A stretch of DNA of 64,000 bases from Alteribacter natronophilus (GCF_006007885.1 NZ_VCRO01000005.1:210963-274962); one strand, 5' to 3'; numbered from the stretch's first letter, positions 24,416 through 34,162 are shown. Notes: a model not told the origin generated them from the sequence alone. Made by a program: numbers and translations.

Positions 24416-26272
24416 TCACGAGCTGGGCTGCATTTCCTGCTTCAGCTGGCTGTGATAGAGGCCGTGGTAAAAGCCGCCTTCCTCAAGCAGTCCCTCATGG
24501 GAGCCTTTTTCCACGATTTCGCCCTGATCGAGGACGATAATCTGGTCCGCCTGCTGTATCGTGTTCAGCCGGTGGGCGATGACGAAACTCGTGCGCCCTT
24601 TCATCAGACGCTGGAGCGCCTCCTGGATTTTAATTTCGGTTACGGTATCGATGCTGCTCGTCGCTTCGTCCAGAACGAGGATCGACGGGTCGGCGAGGAT
24701 TGCGCGGGCAATGGCCAGAAGCTGGCGCTGTCCCTGACTGATTCCACCGCCATCGACCGAAAGCTTTGTATCAAAGCCGTCCGGAAACTTCTCGATAAAC
24801 GAGTAGGCGTTGGCCAGACGTGCAGCCTCCTCCACTTCATCATCCGTCGCATCGAGCCTGCCGTAGCGGATGTTTTCCCGGATGGTGCCTTCAAACAGGA
24901 ACGAATCCTGAAGCACGAAGCCCATCTGCCGGCGCAGATTTTCCCGCTTTACGGTCCTGATGTCACGGCCGTCGATCGTAATTTCACCTTCGTCCGCTTC
25001 GTAAAAGCGGCTGAGCAGGTTAATGAGCGTCGTTTTTCCGGCTCCGGTCGGTCCGACGAAGGCGACCGTCTCACCCGGGGATGCGGCAAAGCTCAGGTGA
25101 CTGATCGTGCCGTCGTCCCCGTCGTAGGAAAACGATACGTCCCGGAACCGCACTTCGCCTGTGACATCATGAATTTCCCCGGCATCCGCTTCGTCGCTCG
25201 CCTCCTCTTCCTCATCGATAATGTTGAACACACGCTCGGCACCGGCCACCGCCGACAGGAGCAGATTAAACTGGTTCGCCAGGTCGTTAAGCGGGCGGGT
25301 AAACTGCCGTGCGTATTCGGCGAAAATGACGATCACACCGATCGTGATGCCGCCGACGCCATTCAGCGCCAGCACTCCCCCGATAAAGGCGATTACAGCA
25401 AAACTCAGGTTGTTGAGCATGTTCATGAGCTTTGGAATGAAACCGGAAAACGTCTGGGCCCAGAATGCCGTGCCACGCAGACGCCGGTTTTTTTCCATAA
25501 ATTCCTCGATGACGCGCTCTTCCTGGGAGAAGGTTTTTACGATGCGCTGGCCGCTCATCGTTTCCTGGATGTAGCCGTTCAGCTCACCGAGGTTTGTCTG
25601 CTGGGCTTTGAACAGTTTTCCCGTACGTTTGGTGATCCACTTCATCCCGAAAACCATAGCGGGCACGATGAGCATCGTCACAAGTGTAAGAAGCGGGCTG
25701 AGCCAGAGCATGACGGCCACTGTCCCCACGAGAGTCAGCACACTGGAGACGATCTGGATGACCGAGCTGTTGAGCGTGTTACTGACGTTTTCCATGTCGT
25801 TGGTGACCCGGCTCATGAGGTCCCCGTGCTGGCGTTTGTCAAAAAACGGCACCGGGAGCTTGTGAAGCTGGCGGAACAGCTTCGTCCTCATGTTGAACAC
25901 CGTGTCCTGGGCGATGCGGATCATCCACATGTGCTGCTGCCAGACCGACAGGGAATGCAGGAGATAAACGACCGCAAGACCGATAAGCATCCAGCCGAGG
26001 GTGCCGGCATTCAGATCGACGATGTAGTTATCGATGGAAAAACCGACGAGAAACGGACCGAGCAGGGCCATGGCGGAACTCACAAAGATCATCAGCAGAA
26101 CGTAGGTGAGCATCCCTTTCCGCTCGGCGAGGTGACTTCCGATCCGGCGCACCGTTCCCCAGAAGTTGTCGGCTTTCGGCTTCTGGAACGAATACGCCCC
26201 TGATTTGCCCTCTTCCAGCTTGTTGAGATCCACTTTTTTATACTGAAACGGCTTTTTCAGTTCTTTAAGCAT
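24416..26272 (-). CDS. ABC exporter half-transporter, canonical ATPase site
   Basis: Type IV ABC exporter subunit of 618 residues: cytoplasmic start, six-helix membrane domain (about 55-345) and an ATPase domain with GPTGAGKTT (about 405), ISQGQRQLLAIARA as signature and LVLDEATSSID (about 530) with the catalytic Glu. The signature starts ISQGQ rather than LSGGQ. ATG 26272 overlaps the end of the upstream ABC gene by eight bases, so the two are coupled and probably form a heterodimer like B. subtilis YfiBC. Likely role: export of drugs or lipids; the substrate is not known. Confidence 0.9.
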   Translation of the reverse strand: MLKELKKPFQYKKVDLNKLEEGKSGAYSFQKPKADNFWGTVRRIGSHLAERKGMLTYVLLMIFVSSAMALLGPFLVGFSIDNYIVDLNAGTLGWMLIGLAVVYLLHSLSVWQQHMWMIRIAQDTVFNMRTKLFRQLHKLPVPFFDKRQHGDLMSRVTNDMENVSNTLNSSVIQIVSSVLTLVGTVAVMLWLSPLLTLVTMLIVPAMVFGMKWITKRTGKLFKAQQTNLGELNGYIQETMSGQRIVKTFSQEERVIEEFMEKNRRLRGTAFWAQTFSGFIPKLMNMLNNLSFAVIAFIGGVLALNGVGGITIGVIVIFAEYARQFTRPLNDLANQFNLLLSAVAGAERVFNIIDEEEEASDEADAGEIHDVTGEVRFRDVSFSYDGDDGTISHLSFAASPGETVAFVGPTGAGKTTLINLLSRFYEADEGEITIDGRDIRTVKRENLRRQMGFVLQDSFLFEGTIRENIRYGRLDATDDEVEEAARLANAYSFIEKFPDGFDTKLSVDGGGISQGQRQLLAIARAILADPSILVLDEATSSIDTVTEIKIQEALQRLMKGRTSFVIAHRLNTIQQADQIIVLDQGEIVEKGSHEGLLEEGGFYHGLYHSQLKQEMQPSS

Positions 26273-27995
26273 GTTTCGGACCTCCTTCACCGAGCTGGGA
26301 TGCGTAGATCCTCTGATACAGCGTCGAGTGGGCCAGAAGTTCGTCGTGTGTCCCTTCAGCGGTAATCTGACCGTCCTCAAGGAGCAGAACTTTGTCCGCG
26401 TTCATCGTTGTGCTCATTTTCTGAGTGATCAGCATCGTCGTGCAGTCATATCCGGAAATGGCATCTAGTAGTCGCGCTTCCGTTTTCATGTCCAGAGCGC
26501 TGGTGCTGTCGTCGAGAAGGAGTATTTTCGGCTTCCGGACAAGGGCCCGCGCGATGGATAGACGCTGCTTCTGGCCGCCAGAGAGGTTGACCCCTTTCTG
26601 ACCGAGCTCCGTCTCGTAGCCGTTAGGGAGCCCTGCGATCGTGTCGTGAATCTGGGCGCTTTTCGCCGCCGCGACGATCTCCTCCATCGTGGCGTCCTCC
26701 TTGCCCCAGAGAATGTTATTTTTGATCGAACCGGTAAAAAGCATCGCTTCCTGGGGCACGAATCCGATCTGTTTTCGCAGGCGCTCCATCGTCATCCCGC
26801 GAATGTCGCGGCCGTCAATAAATACGGTCCCGCCGGTCACATCATAAAGGCGGGGAATGAGCTGGAACAGCGACGATTTACCGGAACCGGTGGCACCCAT
26901 GATGGCGATCTTTTCCCCGGGATTGACCTGGAACGACAGATCCCTCAGTACAGGTGTCTCTGTTTCAGGGTAGTGAAACTGCACGCGGTCGAATGCGATT
27001 TTTCCATCGTAAATCGTCCGCTCGCTGTCTGCGTCTTTTTCGTCACGGAGATCAACCTCTTCCTCGAGTACTTCGCCAACCCGCTGGGAAGAAGCCTTCG
27101 CACGGGAAAAGATCATAATGATCATGGAAAAGACGGTCATAGCACCGCTCATCCGGGTGGCGTAGTTGACGATGGCCACCACTTCCCCGACGCTTGCGCC
27201 CTGAGTATTCACCTGGAAGCTGCCGAACCAGAGGACGGCCATGATGCTCAGGTTCATAATGAGGAGAATGATCGGCATCGTAATTTCCACGGTTCGGAGC
27301 GCTTTCGTCGTCCGGTCGCGGAGCTCACCGCTCGCTTTGGTAAACTTCTTGTTTTCGTGGTTCCTGCGGGTAAAGGCCTTGATCAGGCGCATACCGGCCA
27401 GGTTTTCCTGAACCACGCCGTTTACCCGGTCCACCCGTTTCTGGACTTCCTTGAAGAGTTTTCCGGCCCGCTTCATGATCACAAGCAGGAATGTGAGAAG
27501 AAGCGGTACTGCCACTACAAAAATGAGGGCGAGAGTCGGGTTGACGATGAACGCCATCACTACACTCCCGATTACGAGAAGCGGCGCCCGGAGCATGATC
27601 CGAAGACTCATAAACAGGGTGTTCTGCAGCTGCGTTACGTCATTTGTCATCCTTGTAATAAGCGATGACGTCGGATACTTACTGAAATTTGAAAAGGAGA
27701 ATGCCTGAATTTTACGGAACAGGCTGCTCCTGAGGGTGAAGCCGACACCCTGACTCGTGTGGGCCGCAAAGAACGAGTTCGTGATTCCTGCCGCAAAGGC
27801 GATCAGGGAAAACCCGATCATGATCGAGCCCCAGTACAGCACCTGGCTCATGTCCCCCTGCATAATGCCGTCGTCGATAATCCGGCTCATAAAATAAGGA
27901 TGTAATAATTCCACCGCCAGCTCCACGAGCGTGAGCGCAAGGGCAATCACGATCGGGATCCGGTACGGTCTAAGAAAAGGAAAAAGCTTTCTCAT
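26265..27995 (-). CDS. ABC exporter half-transporter, degenerate ATPase site
   Basis: Partner subunit of 576 residues: six helices (about 15-310), GATGSGKSS (about 363), LSGGQKQRLSIARA and LLLDDSTSALD (about 493). The catalytic Glu after Walker B is Asp here, while the downstream partner keeps Glu. One altered and one normal site is the hallmark of heterodimeric exporters. ATG 27995 follows TTGGAGGCG. The promoter region upstream (27996-28140) shows no regulator gene. Confidence 0.9.
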   Translation of the reverse strand: MRKLFPFLRPYRIPIVIALALTLVELAVELLHPYFMSRIIDDGIMQGDMSQVLYWGSIMIGFSLIAFAAGITNSFFAAHTSQGVGFTLRSSLFRKIQAFSFSNFSKYPTSSLITRMTNDVTQLQNTLFMSLRIMLRAPLLVIGSVVMAFIVNPTLALIFVVAVPLLLTFLLVIMKRAGKLFKEVQKRVDRVNGVVQENLAGMRLIKAFTRRNHENKKFTKASGELRDRTTKALRTVEITMPIILLIMNLSIMAVLWFGSFQVNTQGASVGEVVAIVNYATRMSGAMTVFSMIIMIFSRAKASSQRVGEVLEEEVDLRDEKDADSERTIYDGKIAFDRVQFHYPETETPVLRDLSFQVNPGEKIAIMGATGSGKSSLFQLIPRLYDVTGGTVFIDGRDIRGMTMERLRKQIGFVPQEAMLFTGSIKNNILWGKEDATMEEIVAAAKSAQIHDTIAGLPNGYETELGQKGVNLSGGQKQRLSIARALVRKPKILLLDDSTSALDMKTEARLLDAISGYDCTTMLITQKMSTTMNADKVLLLEDGQITAEGTHDELLAHSTLYQRIYASQLGEGGPKHA

Positions 27996-28240
27996 GGTGA
28001 CGCGCCTCCAATTGCTGCTTACTGCATCTACAAAGAAGTCTATGCCTGTTCCAGAATTTTCAGAAACATACGGACGTAAACTTCTTCGTTAATCTAACGA
28101 ATCTTCTCACTATTTTATCATAAGACGAACTGTTTCGGGTAACGAATTACTCATCCAGCCCCTTTCTTCCTTCATACCCTCACTACAATGAATTTTGTCC
28201 AGGAAAGACCGAATTTCTTTATCTGTACAGAATTTTCTGA

Positions 28241-28311
28241 TAAAATACTTGATAACCGGGCAAAATATCCGGCCTCTCACCATGCCACGCCCTTTTTTGC
28301 AAGCGCTTACT
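28241..28311 (+). promoter_or_regulatory. Promoter region with CcpA cre site for aldehyde dehydrogenase
   Basis: A TAAAAT -10 box is at 28241-28246 with only a weak -35 (TTTATC) 17 bp upstream. Downstream, TGCAAGCGCTTACT (28298-28311) is a near-perfect catabolite responsive element centred on AAGCGCTT. A cre between promoter and gene suggests CcpA roadblock repression on good carbon sources. Confidence 0.7.
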
Positions 28312-28341
28312 TAATCATAAAAAGTACAAGGAGTGATGACC

Positions 28342-29862
28342 ATGATCTACAGCAATCCAAACACAGAAGGCGCAAAAGTGAACTTCGAGTCGCGCTACGA
28401 CAACTTCATCAACGGCGAATTTACCGCACCTGTAAAAGGGGAGTACTTCGAAAACGTTTCTCCTGTCACAGGCAAAGTGTTCTGCGAAATTGCCCGCTCA
28501 TCAGAGGAAGACGTGGAAAAAGCCCTGGACGCAGCCCACGCAGCGAAAAAAGCATGGGGTGAAACATCTGTTACCGAACGGGCCAAAATCCTCTTAAAAA
28601 TTGCCGACCGTATGGAGGAGAACGCCGAAATGCTGGCCGTTGCGGAAACATGGGATAACGGGAAGGCAGTCCGTGAAACGCTGAACGCCGATATTCCGCT
28701 GGCGATCGATCACTTCCGCTATTTTGCCAGTGCGATCCGCTCCCAGGAAGGAACAAACAGCCAGATCGACAACGATACGGTGGCGTATCACTTCCATGAG
28801 CCTCTGGGCGTTGTGGGCCAGATCATTCCGTGGAACTTCCCGCTCCTGATGGCCACGTGGAAACTCGCTCCGGCACTGGCCACAGGAAACTGTGTTGTGC
28901 TTAAGCCTGCCGAGCAGACGCCGGCATCGATTTTTGTCTGGCTCGACCTCGTTAAGGATCTCCTGCCGAAAGGTGTACTTAATGTTGTGAGCGGTTTCGG
29001 TGTGGAAGCCGGGAAGCCCCTCGCCTCGAGCGACCGGATCGCCAAGATCGCGTTTACCGGGGAGACGACGACCGGTCGCCTGATCATGCAGTATGCGTCG
29101 GAAAACATCATCCCGGTAACTCTTGAACTCGGCGGAAAATCCCCGAACATTTTCTTCGAGGACGTGATGGATCAGGACGACGCCTTTCTTGATAAAGCGA
29201 TCGAAGGCTTCGTCATGTTTGCCCTGAACCAGGGCGAAGTATGTACATGCCCGTCCCGCGCCCTCGTTCACGAGTCGGTGTACGACAAGTTCATGGAGCG
29301 TGCCATCGAGCGGGTAAAACAGATCAAGACCGGCAACCCGCTCGACACTGACACAATGATGGGCGCCCAGGCGTCACAGGAGCAGCTGGAGAAAATCCTT
29401 TCCTACCTCGAAATCGGGAAAGAAGAAGGTGCCGAGTGCCTCGTGGGCGGCGAGCAGGCCCAGCTTGACGGCGACATGAAGGACGGCTTCTACGTGAAGC
29501 CGACGGTATTTAAAGGGGACAACAAAATGCGCGTGTTCCAGGAGGAGATCTTCGGACCGGTGGTGTCGGTGACGACGTTTAAGACCCCTGAAGAAGCACT
29601 GGAAATCGCAAACGATACCCTCTACGGCCTCGGTGCAGGTGTGTGGACGCGCAACATTAACACTGCCTACCGCTTCGGACGCCAGATCGAAGCCGGACGC
29701 GTCTGGACAAACTGCTACCACGCCTACCCGGCCCACGCTGCGTTCGGCGGCTACAAGAAGTCCGGGATCGGCCGGGAAAATCATCACATGATGCTCAGCC
29801 ACTACCAGCAGACGAAGAACCTGCTTGTGAGCTACAGCGAAGACAAGCTTGGGTTCTTTTAG
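28342..29862 (+). CDS. NAD-dependent aldehyde dehydrogenase (AcoD/ExaC type)
   Basis: A 506-residue aldehyde dehydrogenase, likely for acetaldehyde or other short aldehydes. Motifs: [24 protein letters not shown], the general base in LELGGKSPN (about 262) and the nucleophile in [10 protein letters not shown] (about 300). The GEVC-C pair and the [18 protein letters not shown] end fit the AcoD/ExaC group. I use ATG 28342 (AAGGAG eight bases before) over ATG 28336 and GTG 28333. A DUF779 protein, the usual partner of this group, follows after a 510-bp repeat-filled gap. A cre site upstream points to carbon catabolite control. Confidence 0.92.
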   Translation: MIYSNPNTEGAKVNFESRYDNFINGEFTAPVKGEYFENVSPVTGKVFCEIARSSEEDVEKALDAAHAAKKAWGETSVTERAKILLKIADRMEENAEMLAVAETWDNGKAVRETLNADIPLAIDHFRYFASAIRSQEGTNSQIDNDTVAYHFHEPLGVVGQIIPWNFPLLMATWKLAPALATGNCVVLKPAEQTPASIFVWLDLVKDLLPKGVLNVVSGFGVEAGKPLASSDRIAKIAFTGETTTGRLIMQYASENIIPVTLELGGKSPNIFFEDVMDQDDAFLDKAIEGFVMFALNQGEVCTCPSRALVHESVYDKFMERAIERVKQIKTGNPLDTDTMMGAQASQEQLEKILSYLEIGKEEGAECLVGGEQAQLDGDMKDGFYVKPTVFKGDNKMRVFQEEIFGPVVSVTTFKTPEEALEIANDTLYGLGAGVWTRNINTAYRFGRQIEAGRVWTNCYHAYPAHAAFGGYKKSGIGRENHHMMLSHYQQTKNLLVSYSEDKLGFF

Positions 29863-29880
29863 AATCACGCTTTAACATTT

Positions 29881-30059
29881 TGGCTCTGTTAAATCTTAAT
29901 GTTGATATTTAATAGTTGATTGGAGCGAACGCGCGACACTCCTGCGGGAACAGCACCAACGGAAGACCCCGCAGGGCGGTTTTCCCGAGGAGGCTGCAGT
30001 GGTGCCCGCGGAAAGGGAGCGCAGTGAGCGAAAATCAACAACGAACTTTAACAGAGCCA
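29881..30059. repeat. Intergenic element bounded by 13-bp inverted repeats
   Basis: TGGCTCTGTTAAA (29881-29893) is the exact complement of TTTAACAGAGCCA (30047-30059); the next bases also pair partly (ATGTTGAT with ATCAACAA). Inside are the blocks CTCCTGCGGGAACAGC, GACCCCGCAGGGCG, CCCGAGGAGGCTGCAG and GCCCGCGGAAAG shared by the other large repeats of this window. No ORF, no obvious target duplication. Confidence 0.85.
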
Positions 30060-30154
30060 ACAATTTAAGGACGGTACCTCCCAAGGGGCTCCCGTCCTTA
30101 CTCTTATACGTTTTACCTTTAGCTGAATGACGTTTATTCGGAAAGTGATGTAGA

Positions 30155-30286
30155 GAAACTCCGCTTCACGCCGTCCGTTCGCTTTCCGTGGTGATGTCGG
30201 CAAACCTCCTCGGCTGCACGCCTGCGGGGTCTCGCCTGACCTCCAGTGCCGCAGGAGTCTCACTTCCGACGTGAAGCTCCGTATAT
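30155..30286 (-). repeat. Second intergenic repeat, reversed, before the DUF779 gene
   Basis: Reverse-orientation copy of the same block family (CTTTCCGTGG, CTCCTCGGCTGCACG, CTGCGGGGTCTCGCCTGACC, CGCAGGAGTCTC), bounded by imperfect CTTCACG/CGTGAAG ends. With the preceding element it occupies most of the gap between the aldehyde dehydrogenase and DUF779 genes. Confidence 0.75.
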
Positions 30287-30372
30287 AACCATATTTCATA
30301 CGCCAAATCGGGAATTACCGTACCATGGGTGTCTCTTTTGATATCCGAATCAACCCCTGGAGGTGCATAACG

Positions 30373-30735
30373 ATGGTTGAACGCGTCACTGCCACCGACA
30401 GTGCCCTGGAACTGATCGACAAGCTGAAAGACCGCCACGGTCCTCTCATGTTTCATCAGTCCGGCGGCTGCTGTGACGGCAGCTCCCCCATGTGCTACGC
30501 AGACGGGGAGCTCAAGGTTGGCCGCTCCGACGTGAAGCTCGGTGAAATCGGCGGCTCTCCCTTTTACATCGCCAAGGATCAGTACGAGTACTGGAAACAC
30601 ACCCAGCTCATTATCGACGTGGTTAAAGGCCGCGGCGGCATGTTCTCCCTTGAAGGTCCCGAAGGTAAACGGTTCCTCACCCGCTCACGGGTCTTTTCGG
30701 AAGAAGAGCGTGCTGAACTGCAGAAACAGGAATAG
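30373..30735 (+). CDS. DUF779 domain protein
   Basis: A 120-residue protein with the DUF779 signature: HGPLMFHQSGGCCDGSSPMCY near residues 22-42, then GGSPFYIAKDQYEYWKHTQL and GRGGMFSLEGPEGKRFLTRS. The paired Cys suggest a metal or redox site. DUF779 genes commonly neighbour AcoD/ExaC aldehyde dehydrogenases, as here, so a role in aldehyde oxidation is likely, perhaps maturation or protection; the activity itself is unproven. ATG 30373 follows GGAGGTG; the open frame upstream (from 30325) has no ribosome site. Confidence 0.87.
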   Translation: MVERVTATDSALELIDKLKDRHGPLMFHQSGGCCDGSSPMCYADGELKVGRSDVKLGEIGGSPFYIAKDQYEYWKHTQLIIDVVKGRGGMFSLEGPEGKRFLTRSRVFSEEERAELQKQE

Positions 30736-30750
30736 ACCACCATTCATGTT

Positions 30751-30778
30751 CCCGGTATCTTTTCTTAAGGATGCCGGG
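30751..30778 (+). terminator. Hairpin after the DUF779 gene
   Basis: CCCGGTATC and GATGCCGGG pair with one mismatch, followed by GCTGTTTGTTTA; a moderate terminator. Confidence 0.6.
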
Positions 30779-30859
30779 GCTGTTTGTTTATGAAGGAATT
30801 CCCGCCCCGAAACCCGAATTTTACAGTAAACAAATATCGATCCGAAAGGAGTTTTTTTC

Positions 30860-32518
30860 ATGCCTGTCCTCCAGCCCACACGTCAGAACGAAACACGGAA
30901 TTTCTTTACAGAAGATCCCCTTATTCAGGAGCTCATCCGCACTCATCTCCCGCCGGATTTTGCTTCCTGGGCGGAAGCCGAACTCACGGAATTCGGCGGG
31001 GTGTGCGCAGGTGTCATTGACGAACGTGCCCGTCACACTGACCGGGAAGGCCAGCCCCGCCTCGTGCCGTACGACCGTTACGGCGATGAACAGTCCAAAG
31101 TTGAGGTGAACGAAGGCTACCGGCAGACAGCCGCCTATACATACGGCAAAGGCATCGTCGGCTACGTCCATAAAGACATCCCCGCTCTCGGCCGGAAGGG
31201 GAATTATTTTTACTCCTTTGCCCAGGGTTACGTTCTCAGCCAGTCCGAACCGGGATTCTACTGCCCCGTCACCCTCACTATGGCGACGGCCTACCTGCTC
31301 GACCGCTATGGCAGCACGGAACTGAAGGACCGCTTCCTCCCCCATGTCCTGTCTACCGGTGACACGGAGCTGTATGAGGGAGCCACCTTCCTCACCGAGC
31401 GTCAGGGGGGCTCCGACGTGGGCGCAAACGAAACACGTGCGGTTTATGAAAACGGGAGCTGGCGTCTTTACGGAGAAAAGTATTTTGCCAGTAACGCCGG
31501 TACGTGCGGTGTCGCCACCGTTCTTGCCCGTCCTGAAGGGGCGCCGGAGGGCTCAAAGGGCCTCGCTCTCTTTCTCGTGCCGTGGCACCGTGAGGATGGC
31601 GGCCTGAACAGCTTGAAAATCCGCCGCCTTAAGGACAAACTCGGCGTCCGCGCCGTTCCGTCCGGGGAAGTGGAGTTCAGCGGATCGGAAGCTTACATCA
31701 TCGGGGAAAAAGACCGGGGATTCTACTACATGATGGAGGCCCTCAACCTTTCAAGGATCTGTAACGCCGTCGCGTCTGTAGGCATTATGCGCCGGGCTTA
31801 CAGCGAAGCAAAGCGCTACGCAGAGGACCGGCACGCATTCGGCGGGCCGATCATCCAGTACCCAATGGTGCAGGACTCCCTCGTGAAAATGAACGTCCGC
31901 CTGGAAGCCCAGACCCGTGCCGTGTTCGAGCTGGTCCGGGAGTTTGACGAGTGGTACGCAAACCCCGAAGCTGCCCGCGACGACGGCATGCTCCGGCTCA
32001 TGATTGCCCTTGTAAAAGCCGAAACCGCAGATCAGGCGATCCACTTTTCCCACGAGGCAATTGAACTGCACGGCGGAAACGGCTACATCGAGGATTTCGT
32101 TACGCCGCGCCTCCTCCGTGACGCCCAGGTTCTCACCGTATGGGAGGGCACGGCGAACATCCTCGGCCTCGAAGTGCTGCGCCTTTTCGGCAAATTTGAT
32201 ACAGCCACGGCCTTTCTCACCCGGATGCAGAACGAACTCGGTGAACTCGGAAAACAAGCGGACCCGATCCGCTACGGTCTGAATCGCTTGTCCGGGGAGT
32301 TGCGCGACCTGGCAGATCTTGAACCCGCCGAACAGACACGCGTTATCAAGCCGCTCCAGAAAAAAATGATCGCTCTCTATGAAGCTCTGACTCTGGCCAA
32401 AGCCGGCAGCTCCACCGCCCTTCGCATCTACGCCGATGCGTTTCTCCGCCCTCTTTTCGGTGAAAAAGAAGGCCGCTGGTCCCTTGAAGACGGCCAAAAG
32501 GTGCTGCAGGGCAGGTAA
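30860..32518 (+). CDS. Acyl-CoA dehydrogenase, AidB-like
   Basis: A 552-residue flavoprotein of the acyl-CoA dehydrogenase family, AidB-like by length and by TFLTERQGGSDVGANET, RHAFGGPIIQYPMVQDSLV and the C-terminal ELHGGNGYIEDFVTPRLLRDAQVLTVWEGTANI. It would bind FAD; the usual catalytic Glu region reads VWEGTANI. AidB-type enzymes have isovaleryl-CoA dehydrogenase activity in vitro and, in E. coli, a link to alkylation stress. No beta-oxidation genes sit beside it. ATG 30860 follows AAAGGAG. Confidence 0.88.
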   Translation: MPVLQPTRQNETRNFFTEDPLIQELIRTHLPPDFASWAEAELTEFGGVCAGVIDERARHTDREGQPRLVPYDRYGDEQSKVEVNEGYRQTAAYTYGKGIVGYVHKDIPALGRKGNYFYSFAQGYVLSQSEPGFYCPVTLTMATAYLLDRYGSTELKDRFLPHVLSTGDTELYEGATFLTERQGGSDVGANETRAVYENGSWRLYGEKYFASNAGTCGVATVLARPEGAPEGSKGLALFLVPWHREDGGLNSLKIRRLKDKLGVRAVPSGEVEFSGSEAYIIGEKDRGFYYMMEALNLSRICNAVASVGIMRRAYSEAKRYAEDRHAFGGPIIQYPMVQDSLVKMNVRLEAQTRAVFELVREFDEWYANPEAARDDGMLRLMIALVKAETADQAIHFSHEAIELHGGNGYIEDFVTPRLLRDAQVLTVWEGTANILGLEVLRLFGKFDTATAFLTRMQNELGELGKQADPIRYGLNRLSGELRDLADLEPAEQTRVIKPLQKKMIALYEALTLAKAGSSTALRIYADAFLRPLFGEKEGRWSLEDGQKVLQGR

Positions 32519-32551
32519 GGCGCCGCCGCGAAAGGATACTCGTAATGACAA

Positions 32552-32592
32552 GGCAGCTGGGGCACTCCCGTCCAGCTGCCTGTTTTGTTTTA
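32552..32592 (+). terminator. Intrinsic terminator of the AidB-like gene
   Basis: GGCAGCTGG pairs with CCAGCTGCC (9 bp), followed by TGTTTTGTTTTATT. Confidence 0.88.
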
Positions 32593-32627
32593 TTGCGATT
32601 GGGCTTTTTTTGTTTGGTAGAGGTGGT

Positions 32628-32732
32628 TTCGCTACGTTCAGCCGGGTGTTCGCTACGTTGGGCGGCTTTTTCGCTATGTTCACCCGGGTGTTCGCTGCGT
32701 TAGTCGGCCTTTCCGCTGCGTTCAGTCTGCTA
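32628..32732 (+). repeat. 21-bp repeat family B, locus 2 (five units)
   Basis: Five 21-bp units from 32628 (then 32649, 32670, 32691, 32712): TTCGCTACGTT in the first two, TTCGCTATGTT, TTCGCTGCGTT and TCCGCTGCGTT in the later, decaying ones. The CCGGGTG spacer type occurs in units 1 and 3. The array lies after the AidB terminator and before the GntP gene. Confidence 0.88.
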
Positions 32733-32844
32733 TTCCAGGAACAGGATTTTTTCGTACACCGAAAGAACTGTTTTCTTATTTACCTGCCAATGAACGTCAA
32801 AAACAGGTATGATAGGGGAAAATGTGACGTTAGGAGATTGTTGG

Positions 32845-34119
32845 ATGGACATGGAACTGACGGCTTTCGGCACAATCCTCGCCCTTGTGGCTACGATCGC
32901 GCTCATTCTGATCCGTGTCGCCCCGGCCTATGCCATGATGGCAGGAGCCCTGATCGGGGGGCTCGCAGGCGGTGCGGGACTTGTGGATACAACACAGATT
33001 ATGATCGGCGGTGCCGAGGGCATGACGGGCGTCGTGCTGCGGGTGCTTGCTGCCGGAGTGCTGGCCGGTGTTCTTATTGAATCCGGTGCGGCGAAAAAAA
33101 TTGCCGAATCGATACTTGAGCGGCTCGGTGAAAAGAAGGCCCTCCTTGCTTTAGCCGGGGCTGCGATGGTACTCACCGGTGTAGGCGTGTTTATCGGTGT
33201 AGCCGTACTTACCCTTGCCCCGATCGCCCTTGCGATTGCAAGAAAAATCGGGATGTCCAAGCTTGCCATTCTCCTCGCTATCTCGGGAGGCGGGAAAGCC
33301 GGTAACATCATTTCCCCGAACCCGAACAGTCTCGCTGCAGCGGAGGCGTTTCAGGTACCCCTCACGACAGTCATGTTTGCGGGTGTCCTCCCGGCTGCGG
33401 CCGGTCTATGGGTGACTTACGTGATTGCCCGACGGCTCCGGAATACAGGGAGTGTGGTTGAAGAGGCAGATTTGAATACTGAGGTTAACGGTTCATTGCC
33501 GTCACTGGCCGCAGCGCTCACCGGGCCGGCCGTTGCGATCTTTCTTCTGATGCTTCAGCCGCTGGTTGGGATCTATGTGGATCCCCTTTTTGCATTACCT
33601 GTTGGGGGCCTCATCGGAGCGCTTGCTATGGGCAAAGCATCTCATCTGAACATGTTTATCAGCTCAGGGCTTGAAAAAATGGCCGGAGTGGCGATTCTTC
33701 TGATCGGTACCGGGACGCTTGCCGGTGTAATCGCCAATTCAGCTATGATCGGGCACATTCTGTCAGGTATCGAAGCATTGGGGCTGCCTTCCTACACACT
33801 GGCCCCACTTGCCGGGATCACCATGAGCGGGGCGACGGGATCCACAGCGGCGGGAACAGCGGTTGCCGGCAGCGTGTTTGCACCGACCATGTTTGAACTG
33901 GGTGTACATGCCCTGGCTGGTGCTGCGATGGTTAACGCCGGAGCAACTGTGCTGGATCATATGCCGCACGGGACATACTTCCACATTACCCGGGCGAGCG
34001 TACGGATGGGGATGAAGGAGCGGTTTCGTCTTCTCCCCCATGAAACGCTCGTGGGCGGGGTGATTGCCCTTGTTTCCACGCTCATGTTTGGGGTGTTCGG
34101 GGGATTGTGGCTGTGGTAG
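32845..34119 (+). CDS. GntP family permease
   Basis: A 424-residue gluconate/organic-acid permease with about twelve hydrophobic segments. GntP-type motifs: GGGAGLVDTTQIMIGGAEGM, ISGGGKAGNIISPNPN near residues 150-165, and the C-terminal SGATGSTAAGTAVAGSVFAPT and MVNAGATVLDHMPHGTYFH. ATG 32845 has TTAGGAG upstream; the frame is open from 32809. The substrate could be gluconate, lactate or another hydroxy acid. The gene is flanked on both sides by direct arrays of repeat family B in the same orientation. Confidence 0.88.
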   Translation: MDMELTAFGTILALVATIALILIRVAPAYAMMAGALIGGLAGGAGLVDTTQIMIGGAEGMTGVVLRVLAAGVLAGVLIESGAAKKIAESILERLGEKKALLALAGAAMVLTGVGVFIGVAVLTLAPIALAIARKIGMSKLAILLAISGGGKAGNIISPNPNSLAAAEAFQVPLTTVMFAGVLPAAAGLWVTYVIARRLRNTGSVVEEADLNTEVNGSLPSLAAALTGPAVAIFLLMLQPLVGIYVDPLFALPVGGLIGALAMGKASHLNMFISSGLEKMAGVAILLIGTGTLAGVIANSAMIGHILSGIEALGLPSYTLAPLAGITMSGATGSTAAGTAVAGSVFAPTMFELGVHALAGAAMVNAGATVLDHMPHGTYFHITRASVRMGMKERFRLLPHETLVGGVIALVSTLMFGVFGGLWLW

Positions 34120-34162
34120 GAGATTGAAGTGGTGAGCAGATACTTTTCTGTTTACCGGTGAA

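Noticed and set aside
28281-28311. Sigma-54 promoter before the aldehyde dehydrogenase gene (TGCCACG ... TTGC)
   Set aside because: The distance between the two elements is three bases too long and the GG doublet is missing. The right part is explained by the cre site.
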